Source: an uncultured Clostridia bacterium
GTDB taxonomy: Bacteria > Bacillota > Clostridia > Christensenellales > UBA1242
Direction of reading: 5' to 3'
Assembly: GCA_944381825.1 (NCBI GenBank)
Contig: CALWMK010000002.1
Coordinates: forward strand, 1-34,659
Length of the DNA: 34,659 nucleotides
Part shown: positions 6,612 to 15,267 of the stretch, one piece after another
How positions within the stretch are numbered: the stretch's first letter is position 1
How the letters are laid out: each line of letters opens with the position of its first letter
The notes under the pieces: generated by a model
Seen by the model: the letters and a program-made list of their open reading frames with translations, nothing else
What the model was told of the DNA's origin: nothing
Database searches by the model: none
Position numbers and translations under genes: made by a program

Positions 6612-7586
6612 TTATGTGCTTTGCAAAATTGTAACAGCTGTAAGAAGTAAAATATCATCAATATTACAACCTCTTGACAAGTCGTTAACTGGCTTATTTA
6701 GCCCTTGAACAATAGGACCTACAGCGGTTAAATTACCAAAATATTGTATTGCTTTATATAGCATATTCCCGCAATTTAAATCTGGAACAATCAATATATT
6801 TGCCTTGCCTGCCACATTGCATTCTGGACATTTTAATTTTGAAACTCTTGGCACAAGCGCTGCATCTAACTGCAATTCTCCATCATTTAAAATTGTAGGA
6901 TTTTCATTAGAAAAAATACTTTGAGCTTCCCTAATTTTTTCTATCAGTTCTCCGTTTGCACTTCCTTTGGTTGAATAACTTAAAAAAGCAACTTTAGGCT
7001 CCAATTCGGGAAACAATGTTTTAAGTGTAACCACAGTTTGCTTTGCAATTAAAGCCAACTGATTAGCGGTAGGATTTGGACAAAGACCACCATCAGCCAA
7101 AAAAATTGGCAAATCAAAATTTTTGTGTTTCCCAACAAAACAAAAGCAAGAAGATGCTATTTCTGCATTAGCTTTTATTATTTCTAGAGCTGGACGCAAC
7201 GATTGAGCCGTAGGAACTTCAGCACCAGAAACCATACCATCCGCATATCCACTTTCAACTAAAAGTGTGGCAAAATAAAAGGGTTCTTCGACTAAAATCT
7301 CTGCTTGTTCATATGTTAGCCCTTTATGTTTTCTTTTTTCCAAAAGCAAATCAATAAAATTTTGTTTTAAGTCACTAGTTTTGGGATTGATTATAGTAAC
7401 ACCATCTAGTTTTTTAAAACGCAATAAAAGTGCAGATTCATCAGCGATTAATATAACCTTACAAATTTTTTTATGTGCAAGAATTTGACTTGCTTCTATG
7501 ATTCTATCACTATAACCCGCTTCAGGAAATACAATTGTTTTATTCTTCCTTCTAGCAAGTTTTAAAAGTTGTTTTTTTATTTTCAT
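6612..7586 (-). CDS. pta: Phosphate acetyltransferase
   Basis: A 324-residue single-domain phosphotransacetylase (acetyl-CoA plus phosphate to acetyl phosphate and CoA). The C-terminal half has the family signatures KGSANGELIEKIREA, DGELQLDAALVPRV, VPDLNCGNMLYKAIQYFG, GPIVQGLNKPVNDLSRGC. The start is taken as ATG at 7586, with AAAGAGAGA six bases upstream, rather than a TTG thirty bases earlier. First gene of pta-ackA. Its upstream region carries a repeated 11-mer around a TATAAT (7621-7658) and is shared with the divergent ylbJ. Confidence 0.95.
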   Translation of the reverse strand: MKIKKQLLKLARRKNKTIVFPEAGYSDRIIEASQILAHKKICKVILIADESALLLRFKKLDGVTIINPKTSDLKQNFIDLLLEKRKHKGLTYEQAEILVEEPFYFATLLVESGYADGMVSGAEVPTAQSLRPALEIIKANAEIASSCFCFVGKHKNFDLPIFLADGGLCPNPTANQLALIAKQTVVTLKTLFPELEPKVAFLSYSTKGSANGELIEKIREAQSIFSNENPTILNDGELQLDAALVPRVSKLKCPECNVAGKANILIVPDLNCGNMLYKAIQYFGNLTAVGPIVQGLNKPVNDLSRGCNIDDILLLTAVTILQST

Positions 7587-7620
7587 AAAATCTCTCTTTT
7601 TGTCATAGTTTACCAATTAA

Positions 7621-7658
7621 CAAACATATTTTAAATTATAAGTGCAAACATATTTGCA
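7621..7658. promoter_or_regulatory. pta upstream region with repeated operator-like sites
   Basis: CAAACATATTT occurs at 7621-7631 and again at 7645-7655. The second copy is inside a perfect palindrome, TGCAAACATATTTGCA (7643-7658, six-base arms). On the minus strand a TATAAT (7635-7640) lies between the two copies, well placed as the pta -10; there is no good -35. This looks like a regulator pair binding around the pta promoter. Confidence 0.5.
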
Positions 7659-7697
7659 ATAATCTTTATAAAAGAAAATACAAAAAAAATATTTTCT

Positions 7698-8690
7698 ATG
7701 GTAATTATAATGAATTCAAAAACCTTTGTCAAATTCAAAAAAAATAAAAATTACAAAAAGTTAAGCCTTTACGCAATTTTGCTATCAATATTGCTTTTTT
7801 TTGTAATTCTTTCTATGGTAGTTAATCCTGAAAAGTATATTGCTGTCACTTTAAACTCAATTTTAATTTGGGCAACAGTTGTTTTGCCAAGCATTTTCCC
7901 ATTTTTGGTTTACACCAAGTTTTTAACAAAGCTAAAACTTGTAGATCATTTTGCAAATCTTTGCACACCAATTACAAGGTTTCTTTTTAATACTGATGGT
8001 CTTTCCAGTTATATTTATATCATGAGTATAATGTCTGGGTATCCTGTTGGCGCAAAACTTACAACAGATTTATACCTTGAAGGAAAAATTGATAGAGGAA
8101 CAGCACATAGAACAATTTGTTTTTGCACAAATTGTGGACCTATGTTTATTATTGGCACTGTTGGTGTTGGACTTTTACTATCAAAACAAGCAGGTTATAT
8201 CATTTTAATTGCCCATCTATTAGGTGCAATTATAAACGGAATAGTTTATAGGAACTATCATAAAAATGATAAAAAAATATTAAAGGCAAACATTGAACAA
8301 TCATCAACGGACAATTTTTTATCTGAAACAGCAATTTCATCAGCCAACTCAATGTTTATTGTTGGCACTTATATTATTGTTTTTTTCATTTTAATCGAAT
8401 TTTTAAATAGGCTATTTTCAATGAACAATACTACGATTTTAAATGCCTTATTTAATGGTTTTTTAGAAATCACTCATGGAGCAAAAGATATTGCCTTGCT
8501 TCCAATAAGTATGAATTTTAAAATTATTTTGTCTACAGCAATATTGTCATTTGGAGGTATTGCAACCGCATTTCAATCTTTTGCTTTTATTAAAAAAATT
8601 GAATATAGTTTTAAATTTTTCTTTTTGCAAAAGCTAACTCATTGTATTTTTAGTACAATAATTGCTTGCTTACTATGTTTAATATTATAA
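7698..8690 (+). CDS. ylbJ: Sporulation integral membrane protein YlbJ-like
   Basis: A 330-residue polytopic membrane protein with about seven or eight hydrophobic segments, starting near residues 22-42. SGYPVGAKLT, in the middle, followed by CFCTNCGPMFIIGTVG, matches the YlbJ family (nucleoside-recognition/gate fold), needed for spore envelope formation in Bacillus; that function is known from the family, not from this sequence. ATGs at 7698 and 7710 are both possible; neither has a clear ribosome-binding site. It is divergent from pta and followed by a hairpin. A weak AATACAAAA upstream resembles a sigma-E -10 but is not convincing. Confidence 0.85.
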   Translation: MVIIMNSKTFVKFKKNKNYKKLSLYAILLSILLFFVILSMVVNPEKYIAVTLNSILIWATVVLPSIFPFLVYTKFLTKLKLVDHFANLCTPITRFLFNTDGLSSYIYIMSIMSGYPVGAKLTTDLYLEGKIDRGTAHRTICFCTNCGPMFIIGTVGVGLLLSKQAGYIILIAHLLGAIINGIVYRNYHKNDKKILKANIEQSSTDNFLSETAISSANSMFIVGTYIIVFFILIEFLNRLFSMNNTTILNALFNGFLEITHGAKDIALLPISMNFKIILSTAILSFGGIATAFQSFAFIKKIEYSFKFFFLQKLTHCIFSTIIACLLCLIL

Positions 8691-8719
8691 AAGAGCATGA
8701 TAAAACACATGCCCTTTTA
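8689..8719 (+). terminator. Terminator-like hairpin after ylbJ
   Basis: AAAAGAGCATG pairs with CATGCCCTTTT with one A-C mismatch across an eight-base loop, overlapping the ylbJ stop. The T run is short (TTTT) in each direction. Confidence 0.6.
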
Positions 8720-8807
8720 AAATGTTTATACTTTTAATTAAAGAAAAATATAGACCAAATTATTATTTATAATTTCTAAAGTTTTTAACATATAAAAACT
8801 TTATTAT

Positions 8808-9557
8808 TTATAATTTTTCAAAAACTAATGCGAGTTCATCAAACAAATGATTGAGCGGTTTAAATTTATCTTCTAAATAAGAAAGACCAATTAAAAGAGC
8901 ATAAACATTTTGCTCATCTTGCCTTTCACAAGCTCTTATTACTTCCAATAAAATAATAAGTGCTGAGTTTTTTAAATTTTTTTCAAAATCATTTGTTGTA
9001 ATTTGTTCTATTAAATTTTTACAAACTTCAATTATTTCTAAATAAATTTGCTTTTTATCATCCTGCTCAATTTTAGTATTTTCTGATTTTGGTTCCTTTT
9101 TAGATTTTTCTAATTTGAAAAAAGTTTCATTATCTTTTGAGAGTTCAAAATAATCAGCAATCAAATTTTTAAAAGGCTCAATAATTTGTTTGCAAAATTT
9201 TTCTTGAATTGACAATTGTTCGTCCTCAAAATATTTTGTAGCAAAACTGTCAAAATCTTTAACTCCAAGAGCGATATCTTTAATTAACAAGTGACATAGA
9301 GCAATAAATTTATCGGGTTCTTCTGGTTTGACAAAATAACCAGGTTTTGTTGGCATTTTAATAAAAGCTTTTGTTTGTTCCAATGAATATTTAAAATCAG
9401 CTTCACATTGTTTGATAAGCAAAGAAATTTGTTCAGAATCTTCTATAGACTGCTCAATCTCTTTAATTTTTAAATTGGCAAACAAAAATTTTCCATTAAT
9501 AAATTCATTACAATGTGCAACAAAATTTAAAATTTTATTAATTTCGTTATTTTCCAT
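8808..9557 (-). CDS. Uncharacterised helical cytoplasmic protein
   Basis: A 249-residue acidic protein with no signal peptide or membrane segment and predicted to be almost all helix. It has two blocks, roughly 1-150 and 170-249, joined by a charged Lys/Glu/Asp linker. I recognise no family or catalytic motif. AGGAG precedes its ATG. It begins five bases after the SHOCT membrane gene 9563-10063 and is the last gene of a three-gene operon, so it probably works with those two membrane proteins. Confidence 0.8.
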   Translation of the reverse strand: MENNEINKILNFVAHCNEFINGKFLFANLKIKEIEQSIEDSEQISLLIKQCEADFKYSLEQTKAFIKMPTKPGYFVKPEEPDKFIALCHLLIKDIALGVKDFDSFATKYFEDEQLSIQEKFCKQIIEPFKNLIADYFELSKDNETFFKLEKSKKEPKSENTKIEQDDKKQIYLEIIEVCKNLIEQITTNDFEKNLKNSALIILLEVIRACERQDEQNVYALLIGLSYLEDKFKPLNHLFDELALVFEKL

Positions 9558-9562
9558 TTCTC

Positions 9563-10063
9563 CTAATCTTCTTTTAAGATTTTTTCTTTAAGTGATTTAA
9601 ATTCTTCTTCCGTCAAGATTCCTCTTTCTTTAAGTGACAAAAGTCTTTCAAGTTTTTCAGCCTTGTTTTCAAACATTGTTGAGGGCTCATTTTCATTATA
9701 AACATGAATATTTTCATTATTATTTTGAGATTGAGTTTTTTGTTCGTTCAAATTAGCTTGCGTTTGCGATGATTGATTAGATGAAGATTCACACATAATA
9801 AGACCTATCAAAGACAAAACACCTGAAATGGTGCCTACAATTAAAAAGAAAATCGACCATCCTATAATTGCTGTTTTGTTTTGTTCAATTTCTTCATTGC
9901 TCAAATCAGCCATATTCATTATCCTATTCCCACCTATAATAATAGGAATTCCAAAAGCCAATGTGATAAAGAATGTGAAAAGAGAAACAGCACATAATAT
10001 TGCGCCTAAAACAATAGCTAAAATTCCAGAAATTTTGAATAAAGTAGAACCTCTATTTTTCAT
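9563..10063 (-). CDS. Membrane protein with C-terminal SHOCT-like domain
   Basis: A 166-residue protein. Hydrophobic segments at about 8-48 (probably two passes) and 67-90, then a Gln/Asn-rich linker and, at the C-terminus, KLERLLSLKERGILTEEEF, the short oligomerisation module called SHOCT. The upstream gene product has the same plan. GAGGAGG lies before the ATG at 10063. Function unknown; SHOCT ends usually mediate assembly of membrane or stress proteins. Confidence 0.85.
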   Translation of the reverse strand: MKNRGSTLFKISGILAIVLGAILCAVSLFTFFITLAFGIPIIIGGNRIMNMADLSNEEIEQNKTAIIGWSIFFLIVGTISGVLSLIGLIMCESSSNQSSQTQANLNEQKTQSQNNNENIHVYNENEPSTMFENKAEKLERLLSLKERGILTEEEFKSLKEKILKED

Positions 10064-10075
10064 TACTCCTCCTCT

Positions 10076-10633
10076 TTATTTTATAATTTTACTTAAAAGT
10101 TCGGTGTATTCCTCATCGGTCAATGCCCCAGAATCTTTTAAATTTTTAAGTTTTTCTATTTCATCTAACATTTTTTTGTTTTCGTTTTCTTCATTTATGT
10201 TATTTGTGGCAACCTGAGCAGTTGCATTTCCATTTTTAGAGTATAATGCAAGAAGCAAAAATATTAAAGTTAAAATATTTCCGCATAAAAGAAAAGATAT
10301 TATGGTCAAAACAATATACTGTGTTTTTTTAGTTAGGAAAACTTCTTCAGACCATTTTTTACTTATAACAATAAAATAAACACCAAAAACTACACTTAAG
10401 AGTCCAAAAACAAGTGAAACTATAAAAGTTCCTTTCATTATAGATACAATATCAATCATTTCAATTTGTGTTGAGGTATAATATTCCATATACTGAGCGA
10501 CATATTCATTTATAACTTCAAAAAAATTTTCATTACATAATAAGACCAATGAAATAATCAAATTTAAGACACCAAAAACAACATAAATAATACCAGCAGC
10601 TAAAATAAATTTTTTTCTAGAATTAAATTCCAT
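10076..10633 (-). CDS. Membrane protein with C-terminal SHOCT-like domain
   Basis: A 185-residue protein with three hydrophobic segments at about 8-32, 66-90 and 103-130, then a short linker and EIEKLKNLKDSGALTDEEYT, a SHOCT-like end. It is similar in layout but not closely identical to the next gene, suggesting an old duplication. AGGTG precedes its ATG. It is the first gene of the three-gene operon, with a consensus promoter at 10705-10733. Confidence 0.85.
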   Translation of the reverse strand: MEFNSRKKFILAAGIIYVVFGVLNLIISLVLLCNENFFEVINEYVAQYMEYYTSTQIEMIDIVSIMKGTFIVSLVFGLLSVVFGVYFIVISKKWSEEVFLTKKTQYIVLTIISFLLCGNILTLIFLLLALYSKNGNATAQVATNNINEENENKKMLDEIEKLKNLKDSGALTDEEYTELLSKIIK

Positions 10634-10704
10634 ATTTCACCTCATTAATTTTTATTTAATTAAAAATAATTAAATTAGTTTTTAACAAATTATAAAACTG
10701 ATTA

Positions 10705-10733
10705 ATTATAGCATCTTTTATTAATCTTTTCAA
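10705..10733 (-). promoter_or_regulatory. Sigma-A promoter of the SHOCT operon
   Basis: TTGAAA (10728-10733), a 17-base spacer and TATAAT (10705-10710) on the minus strand, about 65 bases before the first gene. This suggests housekeeping rather than sporulation control. Confidence 0.82.
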
Positions 10734-10764
10734 GTAAAATAAACTATTAATTAGTATTAGTCAT

Positions 10765-10793
10765 TTGACTTTTATTATATATTAAAGTATGAT
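10765..10793 (+). promoter_or_regulatory. Sigma-A promoter of the short-chain dehydrogenase
   Basis: TTGACT (10765-10770), 17 bases, TATGAT (10788-10793). The -10 covers the ATG at 10789, so that ATG cannot be the start; transcription should begin near 10800, just before the ATG at 10813. Confidence 0.75.
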
Positions 10794-10812
10794 TGACAAA
10801 AAGGAAAAATTC

Positions 10813-11586
10813 ATGAAAAAAATTGTTGTTATAACAGGAGCATCTAGCGGAATTGGCAAATTTTTAAAAGAAGAATTTGAAAAAAAAGAAATAGTTATTT
10901 CACTATCTCGCAAGCAAGAAAAAACTGATTTTTCATATCCTTGTGATGTTGCTAATTTGGAGAGTATAAATGATGCATTTAAATTTATTCAACAAAAGTA
11001 TGGAAGAATAGACATTTTAATTAATAATGCCGGCTATGGAGTTTGTGGTGTGACAGAATTACTTCCAGAAAATGCTATTAAGGAAAACTTTGATGTAAAT
11101 TTTTTTGGTTTATTAAATTGTATAAAAAAAGCGCTTCCTCTTATGAACAACAAATCCAAAATATTTAATATAAACTCTGCATGCGCACTTTTTCCCCTTC
11201 CATTTAGAAGCATATATTGTGCTTCTAAATCTGCATCCCACATGTTGTCTTTGTCAATGAGAATGGAATTATTAAAATATGGAATCGAGGTCGTTTCTAT
11301 TTGTCCTGGAGATATAAAAACTAATTTTTCAAAAAATAGAATAATATTTGAAGACGAAAATATTCGTTCCCATAATCTTAAAAAAACATTAAATAACATT
11401 TCTTCAAGGGAAAACAAACGAATGCCTTTAAATAAAGCTGGTAAAAAAATTTTAAAAATATGCAACAAGCAAAAAACGAAACCTTTATATATAATTGGAT
11501 TTCAATACAAGATATTCTATTTTTTCTCTAAAATTCTACCAATATCTTGGTTTAATAAAATTTTATATAAGCTTTTTGCAAAATAA
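10813..11586 (+). CDS. Short-chain dehydrogenase/reductase (SDR)
   Basis: A 257-residue classical SDR. Nucleotide-binding TGASSGIG at residues 8-15, NNAG around 82-85, catalytic Ser in NINSACA and YCASK (Tyr and Lys). PGDIKTNF follows. It oxidises or reduces an alcohol/ketone with NAD(P)(H); the substrate cannot be read. The ATG at 10813 has AAAAAGGA upstream and lies past the predicted start point. The C-terminal region is basic and hydrophobic (IIGFQYKIFYFFSKILP), perhaps membrane-touching. It stands alone, convergent with sigE. Confidence 0.92.
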   Translation: MKKIVVITGASSGIGKFLKEEFEKKEIVISLSRKQEKTDFSYPCDVANLESINDAFKFIQQKYGRIDILINNAGYGVCGVTELLPENAIKENFDVNFFGLLNCIKKALPLMNNKSKIFNINSACALFPLPFRSIYCASKSASHMLSLSMRMELLKYGIEVVSICPGDIKTNFSKNRIIFEDENIRSHNLKKTLNNISSRENKRMPLNKAGKKILKICNKQKTKPLYIIGFQYKIFYFFSKILPISWFNKILYKLFAK

Positions 11587-11620
11587 AACTTAATGTATTC
11601 AAAAGATTTATTTAAAGTAA

Positions 11621-12346
11621 TTAACCACTAAGCTTGTCCAATTCTTTTTTCATTTTAGTTAAAATCTTTTTTTCTATCCTACTAATATAACTTTGAGAAA
11701 TACCTAGATAATCTGCAACTTCTTTTTGAGTTTTTTCTTCTTTTCCAAAAAGTCCGAAACGCAAAATCATAATTTCTCTTTCTCGCTTTTGAAGTTTTTG
11801 AAGAGAGGAAAAAAGTAGTTGTTTTTCAATATTTAAGTCTAAATCTTTAGTAACATTTTCATCTTCAAAGCATAAAACATCTGCAAGCAAAAGTTCATTG
11901 CCATCACTATCGCAATTTAAAGGCTCATCCAAACTAATTTCAACCTTTTGCTTTGATGTTTTCCTAAGTTGCATTAATATTTCATTTTCAATACACCTAC
12001 TTGCATAAGTTGCAAGCTTAATATTTTTGTCATTATCATAAGTTTGAATTGCTTTTATAAGTCCAATTGCTCCAACAGAAATTAAATCTTCAAGGTCAAT
12101 TCCACTACTCTCAAACTTTTTTGCTATATAAACAACAAGTCTTAAATTATGTTCAATTAACTTTTCTTTGGCCACTTCATTGTTATTTTTTTTCATCTCT
12201 TCTATTAAAATTTGCTCCTCTTCAGATTCTAAAGGAAGTGGCAAAGCTTCATTTCCACAAATATAACAAACAATATCTAAAGGAGTTGAAAACATGTTTT
12301 TTTTGAAAATGCTTTTAATATATTCAAATAATTTTTTTATAACCAT
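11621..12346 (-). CDS. sigE: RNA polymerase sporulation sigma factor E (pro-sigma E)
   Basis: A 241-residue sigma-70 family factor directing mother-cell transcription. The N-terminal extension before [13 protein letters not shown] matches the pro-sequence that SpoIIGA removes in Bacillus. Region 2 ([42 protein letters not shown]) and region 4 ([20 protein letters not shown]) are very well preserved. AGGAG precedes the ATG, eight bases after the spoIIGA stop. Confidence 0.96.
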   Translation of the reverse strand: MVIKKLFEYIKSIFKKNMFSTPLDIVCYICGNEALPLPLESEEEQILIEEMKKNNNEVAKEKLIEHNLRLVVYIAKKFESSGIDLEDLISVGAIGLIKAIQTYDNDKNIKLATYASRCIENEILMQLRKTSKQKVEISLDEPLNCDSDGNELLLADVLCFEDENVTKDLDLNIEKQLLFSSLQKLQKREREIMILRFGLFGKEEKTQKEVADYLGISQSYISRIEKKILTKMKKELDKLSG

Positions 12347-12354
12347 AATATCTC

Positions 12355-13197
12355 CTATTTAACTAACTTTAAATTTAAAAGCAGGTCACAATCAAATTGG
12401 GTCTTAAAATTTTTTAATGCAACACCCAAAATTGGACTTTGAAGTTTTAGTGGTTTTTCAAATTCAATTACAATTTCCTCCACTTCAAAAATAAGCATTT
12501 TTTCTAATTTTGTTGCAGTATTAATTCTTATGTATCTAGAGTTTTGCAAAGAAAAGTTGCCATTTATTATGTCTTCATTAGAAAGATTAAAAATCTTTTT
12601 AAAAACACCAATTCCAATTACTATAACGGGCTTTTGAGTTAAAACATCAACTAATATATTACCTGAATCTAAAAATCCCATAAAATTATATTCTTTGCCC
12701 AAATTTTTTATTATTGTTTTAAATTTAAATTTTTTAATTTTTTCCTTTGTTCTTAAATACTTTATAAAATCATTTATAAGTTTACAAACAACAAAAACTA
12801 CAATTACAACAATGCCTATTGGCATACCATCATATACAAGATTTCCACCACTAAATTGTGTGGTCGATTTAAACGCAAAGCAAAGCATAAAACACATTCC
12901 GCCCATTACTGCTGTTAAAATTAAAAAAGCAAAAAATAATCTAATAAAATCTTTAAATGTATTAATTTTAAAAGCCATCAAAATTATTAATGCACCAAGA
13001 AGAAACTTAAGAACAAATAAAATTATGCTGTTAAGATTAAAAAGCGGAAATACAAAAGACATGATTGTTGCAAAACTAGAAGATATCATTAAACGAGATT
13101 TTTTAAAATTATAAGATAAAATTTTCGCTGTTAGAAACAACAAAATACTATTTATAACCAAATTGTCTATTAATACACTTTCTATATAAATTTCCAA
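12355..13197 (-). CDS. spoIIGA: Sigma-E processing aspartic peptidase SpoIIGA
   Basis: A 280-residue protein: five or so membrane helices in residues 1-145, then a cytosolic aspartic-protease-like domain with FLDSGN (catalytic Asp at 177). In the family it is triggered by a forespore signal and cleaves the sigma-E pro-sequence. The start is a TTG at 13197, without a strong ribosome-binding site, chosen because the resulting MEIYIESVL matches the family's usual MEIY-type N-terminus. It is directly upstream of sigE, its substrate. Confidence 0.93.
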   Translation of the reverse strand: MEIYIESVLIDNLVINSILLFLTAKILSYNFKKSRLMISSSFATIMSFVFPLFNLNSIILFVLKFLLGALIILMAFKINTFKDFIRLFFAFLILTAVMGGMCFMLCFAFKSTTQFSGGNLVYDGMPIGIVVIVVFVVCKLINDFIKYLRTKEKIKKFKFKTIIKNLGKEYNFMGFLDSGNILVDVLTQKPVIVIGIGVFKKIFNLSNEDIINGNFSLQNSRYIRINTATKLEKMLIFEVEEIVIEFEKPLKLQSPILGVALKNFKTQFDCDLLLNLKLVK

Positions 13198-13215
13198 ATT
13201 TTAAACCACACTAGT

Positions 13216-13280
13216 ATTGTAATAAAAAATAACACTCAAAAATTGGATGCTTTTGTTATAACTTAAACAATTTTGTCAAA
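13216..13280 (-). promoter_or_regulatory. Candidate spoIIG promoter region with Spo0A-box-like site
   Basis: TACAAT (13216-13221, minus) could be a -10, but its -35 is poor, which would suit an activated promoter. TTTTGTCAAA (13271-13280, plus) fits the Spo0A-box pattern, 73 bases from the spoIIGA start, close to the distance seen at spoIIA (76). The box adjoins the T run of the tkt terminator, so chance is possible. Confidence 0.4.
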
Positions 13281-13303
13281 AAAAATTGGCTTAAAGCCAA
13301 TTT
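13277..13303 (-). terminator. Intrinsic terminator of the nrdD-nrdG-tkt operon
   Basis: AAATTGGC and GCCAATTT (13283-13290 and 13296-13303) form an eight-base stem with a five-base loop followed on the minus strand by T residues, 27 bases past the tkt stop. Confidence 0.88.
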
Positions 13304-13329
13304 AAAAATTTTAAATAAAAATAAATATT

Positions 13330-15267
13330 CTACTCATTTTTCACTAATATTTTACAATATCTAACAAGTTTGTTGACAGTAAAATCCATATGCTTTGCAA
13401 CTTCTTCCCCTTTTCCGCTAACACCAAAAGATGAAAGATGAAAAACATTTTGAGTATACTTAAACCATGATGGGTCATTACTAGCTTCAACTGCAACTAC
13501 AATGCCTTTTAAAATAGAATTTTTATATATTTTACTTTGCTTTTCAAAAATATTTAAGCAAGGAACTGAAACTACTTGACTACGAATGCCTTGTTTATCC
13601 AAAATCTTTTTAGCCTCAACAGCCATTTCCACTTCGCTTCCACTAGCCATAATGGTTAAAATTGGCTCCTTTTCTTCAACTGCAATATAGGCACCATAAC
13701 CAGCTTTTCCCTTAACTGATAAAATTGGCAAGGTTTGCTTTGCCAAAACAAAACAACAAGGTTTTTTTTGTTCCATTGCAATTTCATAAACATCACATAA
13801 TTCAAAACAATCACAAGGTCTAAAAACAAGCAAATTAGGAATCATTCTAAGACAGCCAATTTGTTCAATTGATTGATGTGTTGGTCCATCCTCTCCAATA
13901 TAAATAGAATCGTGAGTGAAAAAATACCACACTGGAAGTTTCATTAGTGCGCTCATTCTAATAGATGGCAACATGTAATTTGAAAAAGCAAGAAATGTTG
14001 AACAAAAGCATCTAGACATACTAAATAAACTTATTCCATTGCAAATGGCACCCATAGCATGTTCTCTCACACCAAAATGTATATTTTTGCCTCTAAAATC
14101 TTGTGGGCTTATTGCTTTACTATTTTCAATATACGATAAAGTCGAAGCAGACACATCTGCAGTTCCACCTATTAAGTTGATTATTTTATTAGACAATTCA
14201 TTTAAAATTAAATGATTCGCATTTCTTTGACTTATAGGCTCAGAAAAAAGCTTATATAATTTGTCTTTTTGCAATTTAACATCACTATTATATATTTGCA
14301 ACATTTTAAAGAGTTCTGGATGGGTTGTTTCATAAAGAACCAACTTTTTTTTCCACTCTTCAAAATACTCATTATTCTTTTTAGTTGATTGTCTTAAATA
14401 TTTTAAAACTCCGTTTGGAATAAACATAGATGTGGTAATACCCAACTTTTTTTTCAAAGTTTCAAGTTGTGAATCATTTAATGGTTTCCCATGAATTACA
14501 TTTTTCCCTTCCAAATCACTATTATAACCAATTTTTGTATGAAAAATTATAATTGTTGGTTGTTTAGAAAAATGTTTGGCTTTTTCAATTGCTTTTGTAA
14601 CACTATTATAGTCATTTCCCTTTTTACAAACAACCACATTAAAACCCTGGGCTTTAAATTTTTTTACAACATTTTCTCGATTGGCGATATCAAGTTCTCC
14701 ATCAATTGTAATTTTATTGCAATCATAAAGTAAAATTAAATTATTTAAATTCAAAGAACCCGCCAATGAAATTGCCTCAAGTGCAACTCCTTCCATCAAA
14801 CATCCATCACCAACAAAACAATAAATCTTGTTGTCGAAAATTTGAAATTTTTGCATATTAAAAATTTCGGCATAGTGTTTTGATGCTATTGCCATTCCAA
14901 CTGCATTGGCCACACCTTGCCCCAACGGTCCAGTTGAACATTCAATTCCTAATTTGAAATTTACTTCTGGATGTCCAGGTGTTTTGCTTCCTACCTGTCT
15001 AAAATTTTCCAAATCTTCAATTGAATAATCAAATCCAAATGAGTATAAAAGTGTATAATAAAGCGCACTGGCATGTCCTGCAGAAAGAACAAGTCTATCA
15101 CGATTAATGTTTTCACCAAAAATATCAAATTTATAATGGTCTTTAAAAAGTGCGTATAATATAGTCGTGGCTCCAAGTGCAACACCAGTATGACCACTGT
15201 TTGCCTTTTTAATCATTTCTGCCGATACTGTTTGAATATAGTTCAATGCTTTTTGATTGAGTTTCAT
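13330..15267 (-). CDS. tkt: Transketolase
   Basis: A 645-residue, full-length thiamine-diphosphate enzyme transferring two-carbon units between sugar phosphates; makes pentose phosphates from glycolytic intermediates. Visible: SGHTG near residue 24, CSTGPLGQG around 110, the ThDP motif starting GDG near 153 with its Asn about 30 residues later (YDCNKIT), and GEDGPTHQSIEQI in the pyrimidine domain. Its ATG overlaps the stop of the kinase-like gene by four bases. It is last in an operon headed by nrdD, which fits supply of ribose for nucleotides. Confidence 0.96.
   Translation of the reverse strand: MKLNQKALNYIQTVSAEMIKKANSGHTGVALGATTILYALFKDHYKFDIFGENINRDRLVLSAGHASALYYTLLYSFGFDYSIEDLENFRQVGSKTPGHPEVNFKLGIECSTGPLGQGVANAVGMAIASKHYAEIFNMQKFQIFDNKIYCFVGDGCLMEGVALEAISLAGSLNLNNLILLYDCNKITIDGELDIANRENVVKKFKAQGFNVVVCKKGNDYNSVTKAIEKAKHFSKQPTIIIFHTKIGYNSDLEGKNVIHGKPLNDSQLETLKKKLGITTSMFIPNGVLKYLRQSTKKNNEYFEEWKKKLVLYETTHPELFKMLQIYNSDVKLQKDKLYKLFSEPISQRNANHLILNELSNKIINLIGGTADVSASTLSYIENSKAISPQDFRGKNIHFGVREHAMGAICNGISLFSMSRCFCSTFLAFSNYMLPSIRMSALMKLPVWYFFTHDSIYIGEDGPTHQSIEQIGCLRMIPNLLVFRPCDCFELCDVYEIAMEQKKPCCFVLAKQTLPILSVKGKAGYGAYIAVEEKEPILTIMASGSEVEMAVEAKKILDKQGIRSQVVSVPCLNIFEKQSKIYKNSILKGIVVAVEASNDPSWFKYTQNVFHLSSFGVSGKGEEVAKHMDFTVNKLVRYCKILVKNE

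Noticed and set aside
11034..11468. Minus-strand frame of 144 codons inside the SDR gene
   Set aside because: Antisense to a gene with complete SDR motifs.
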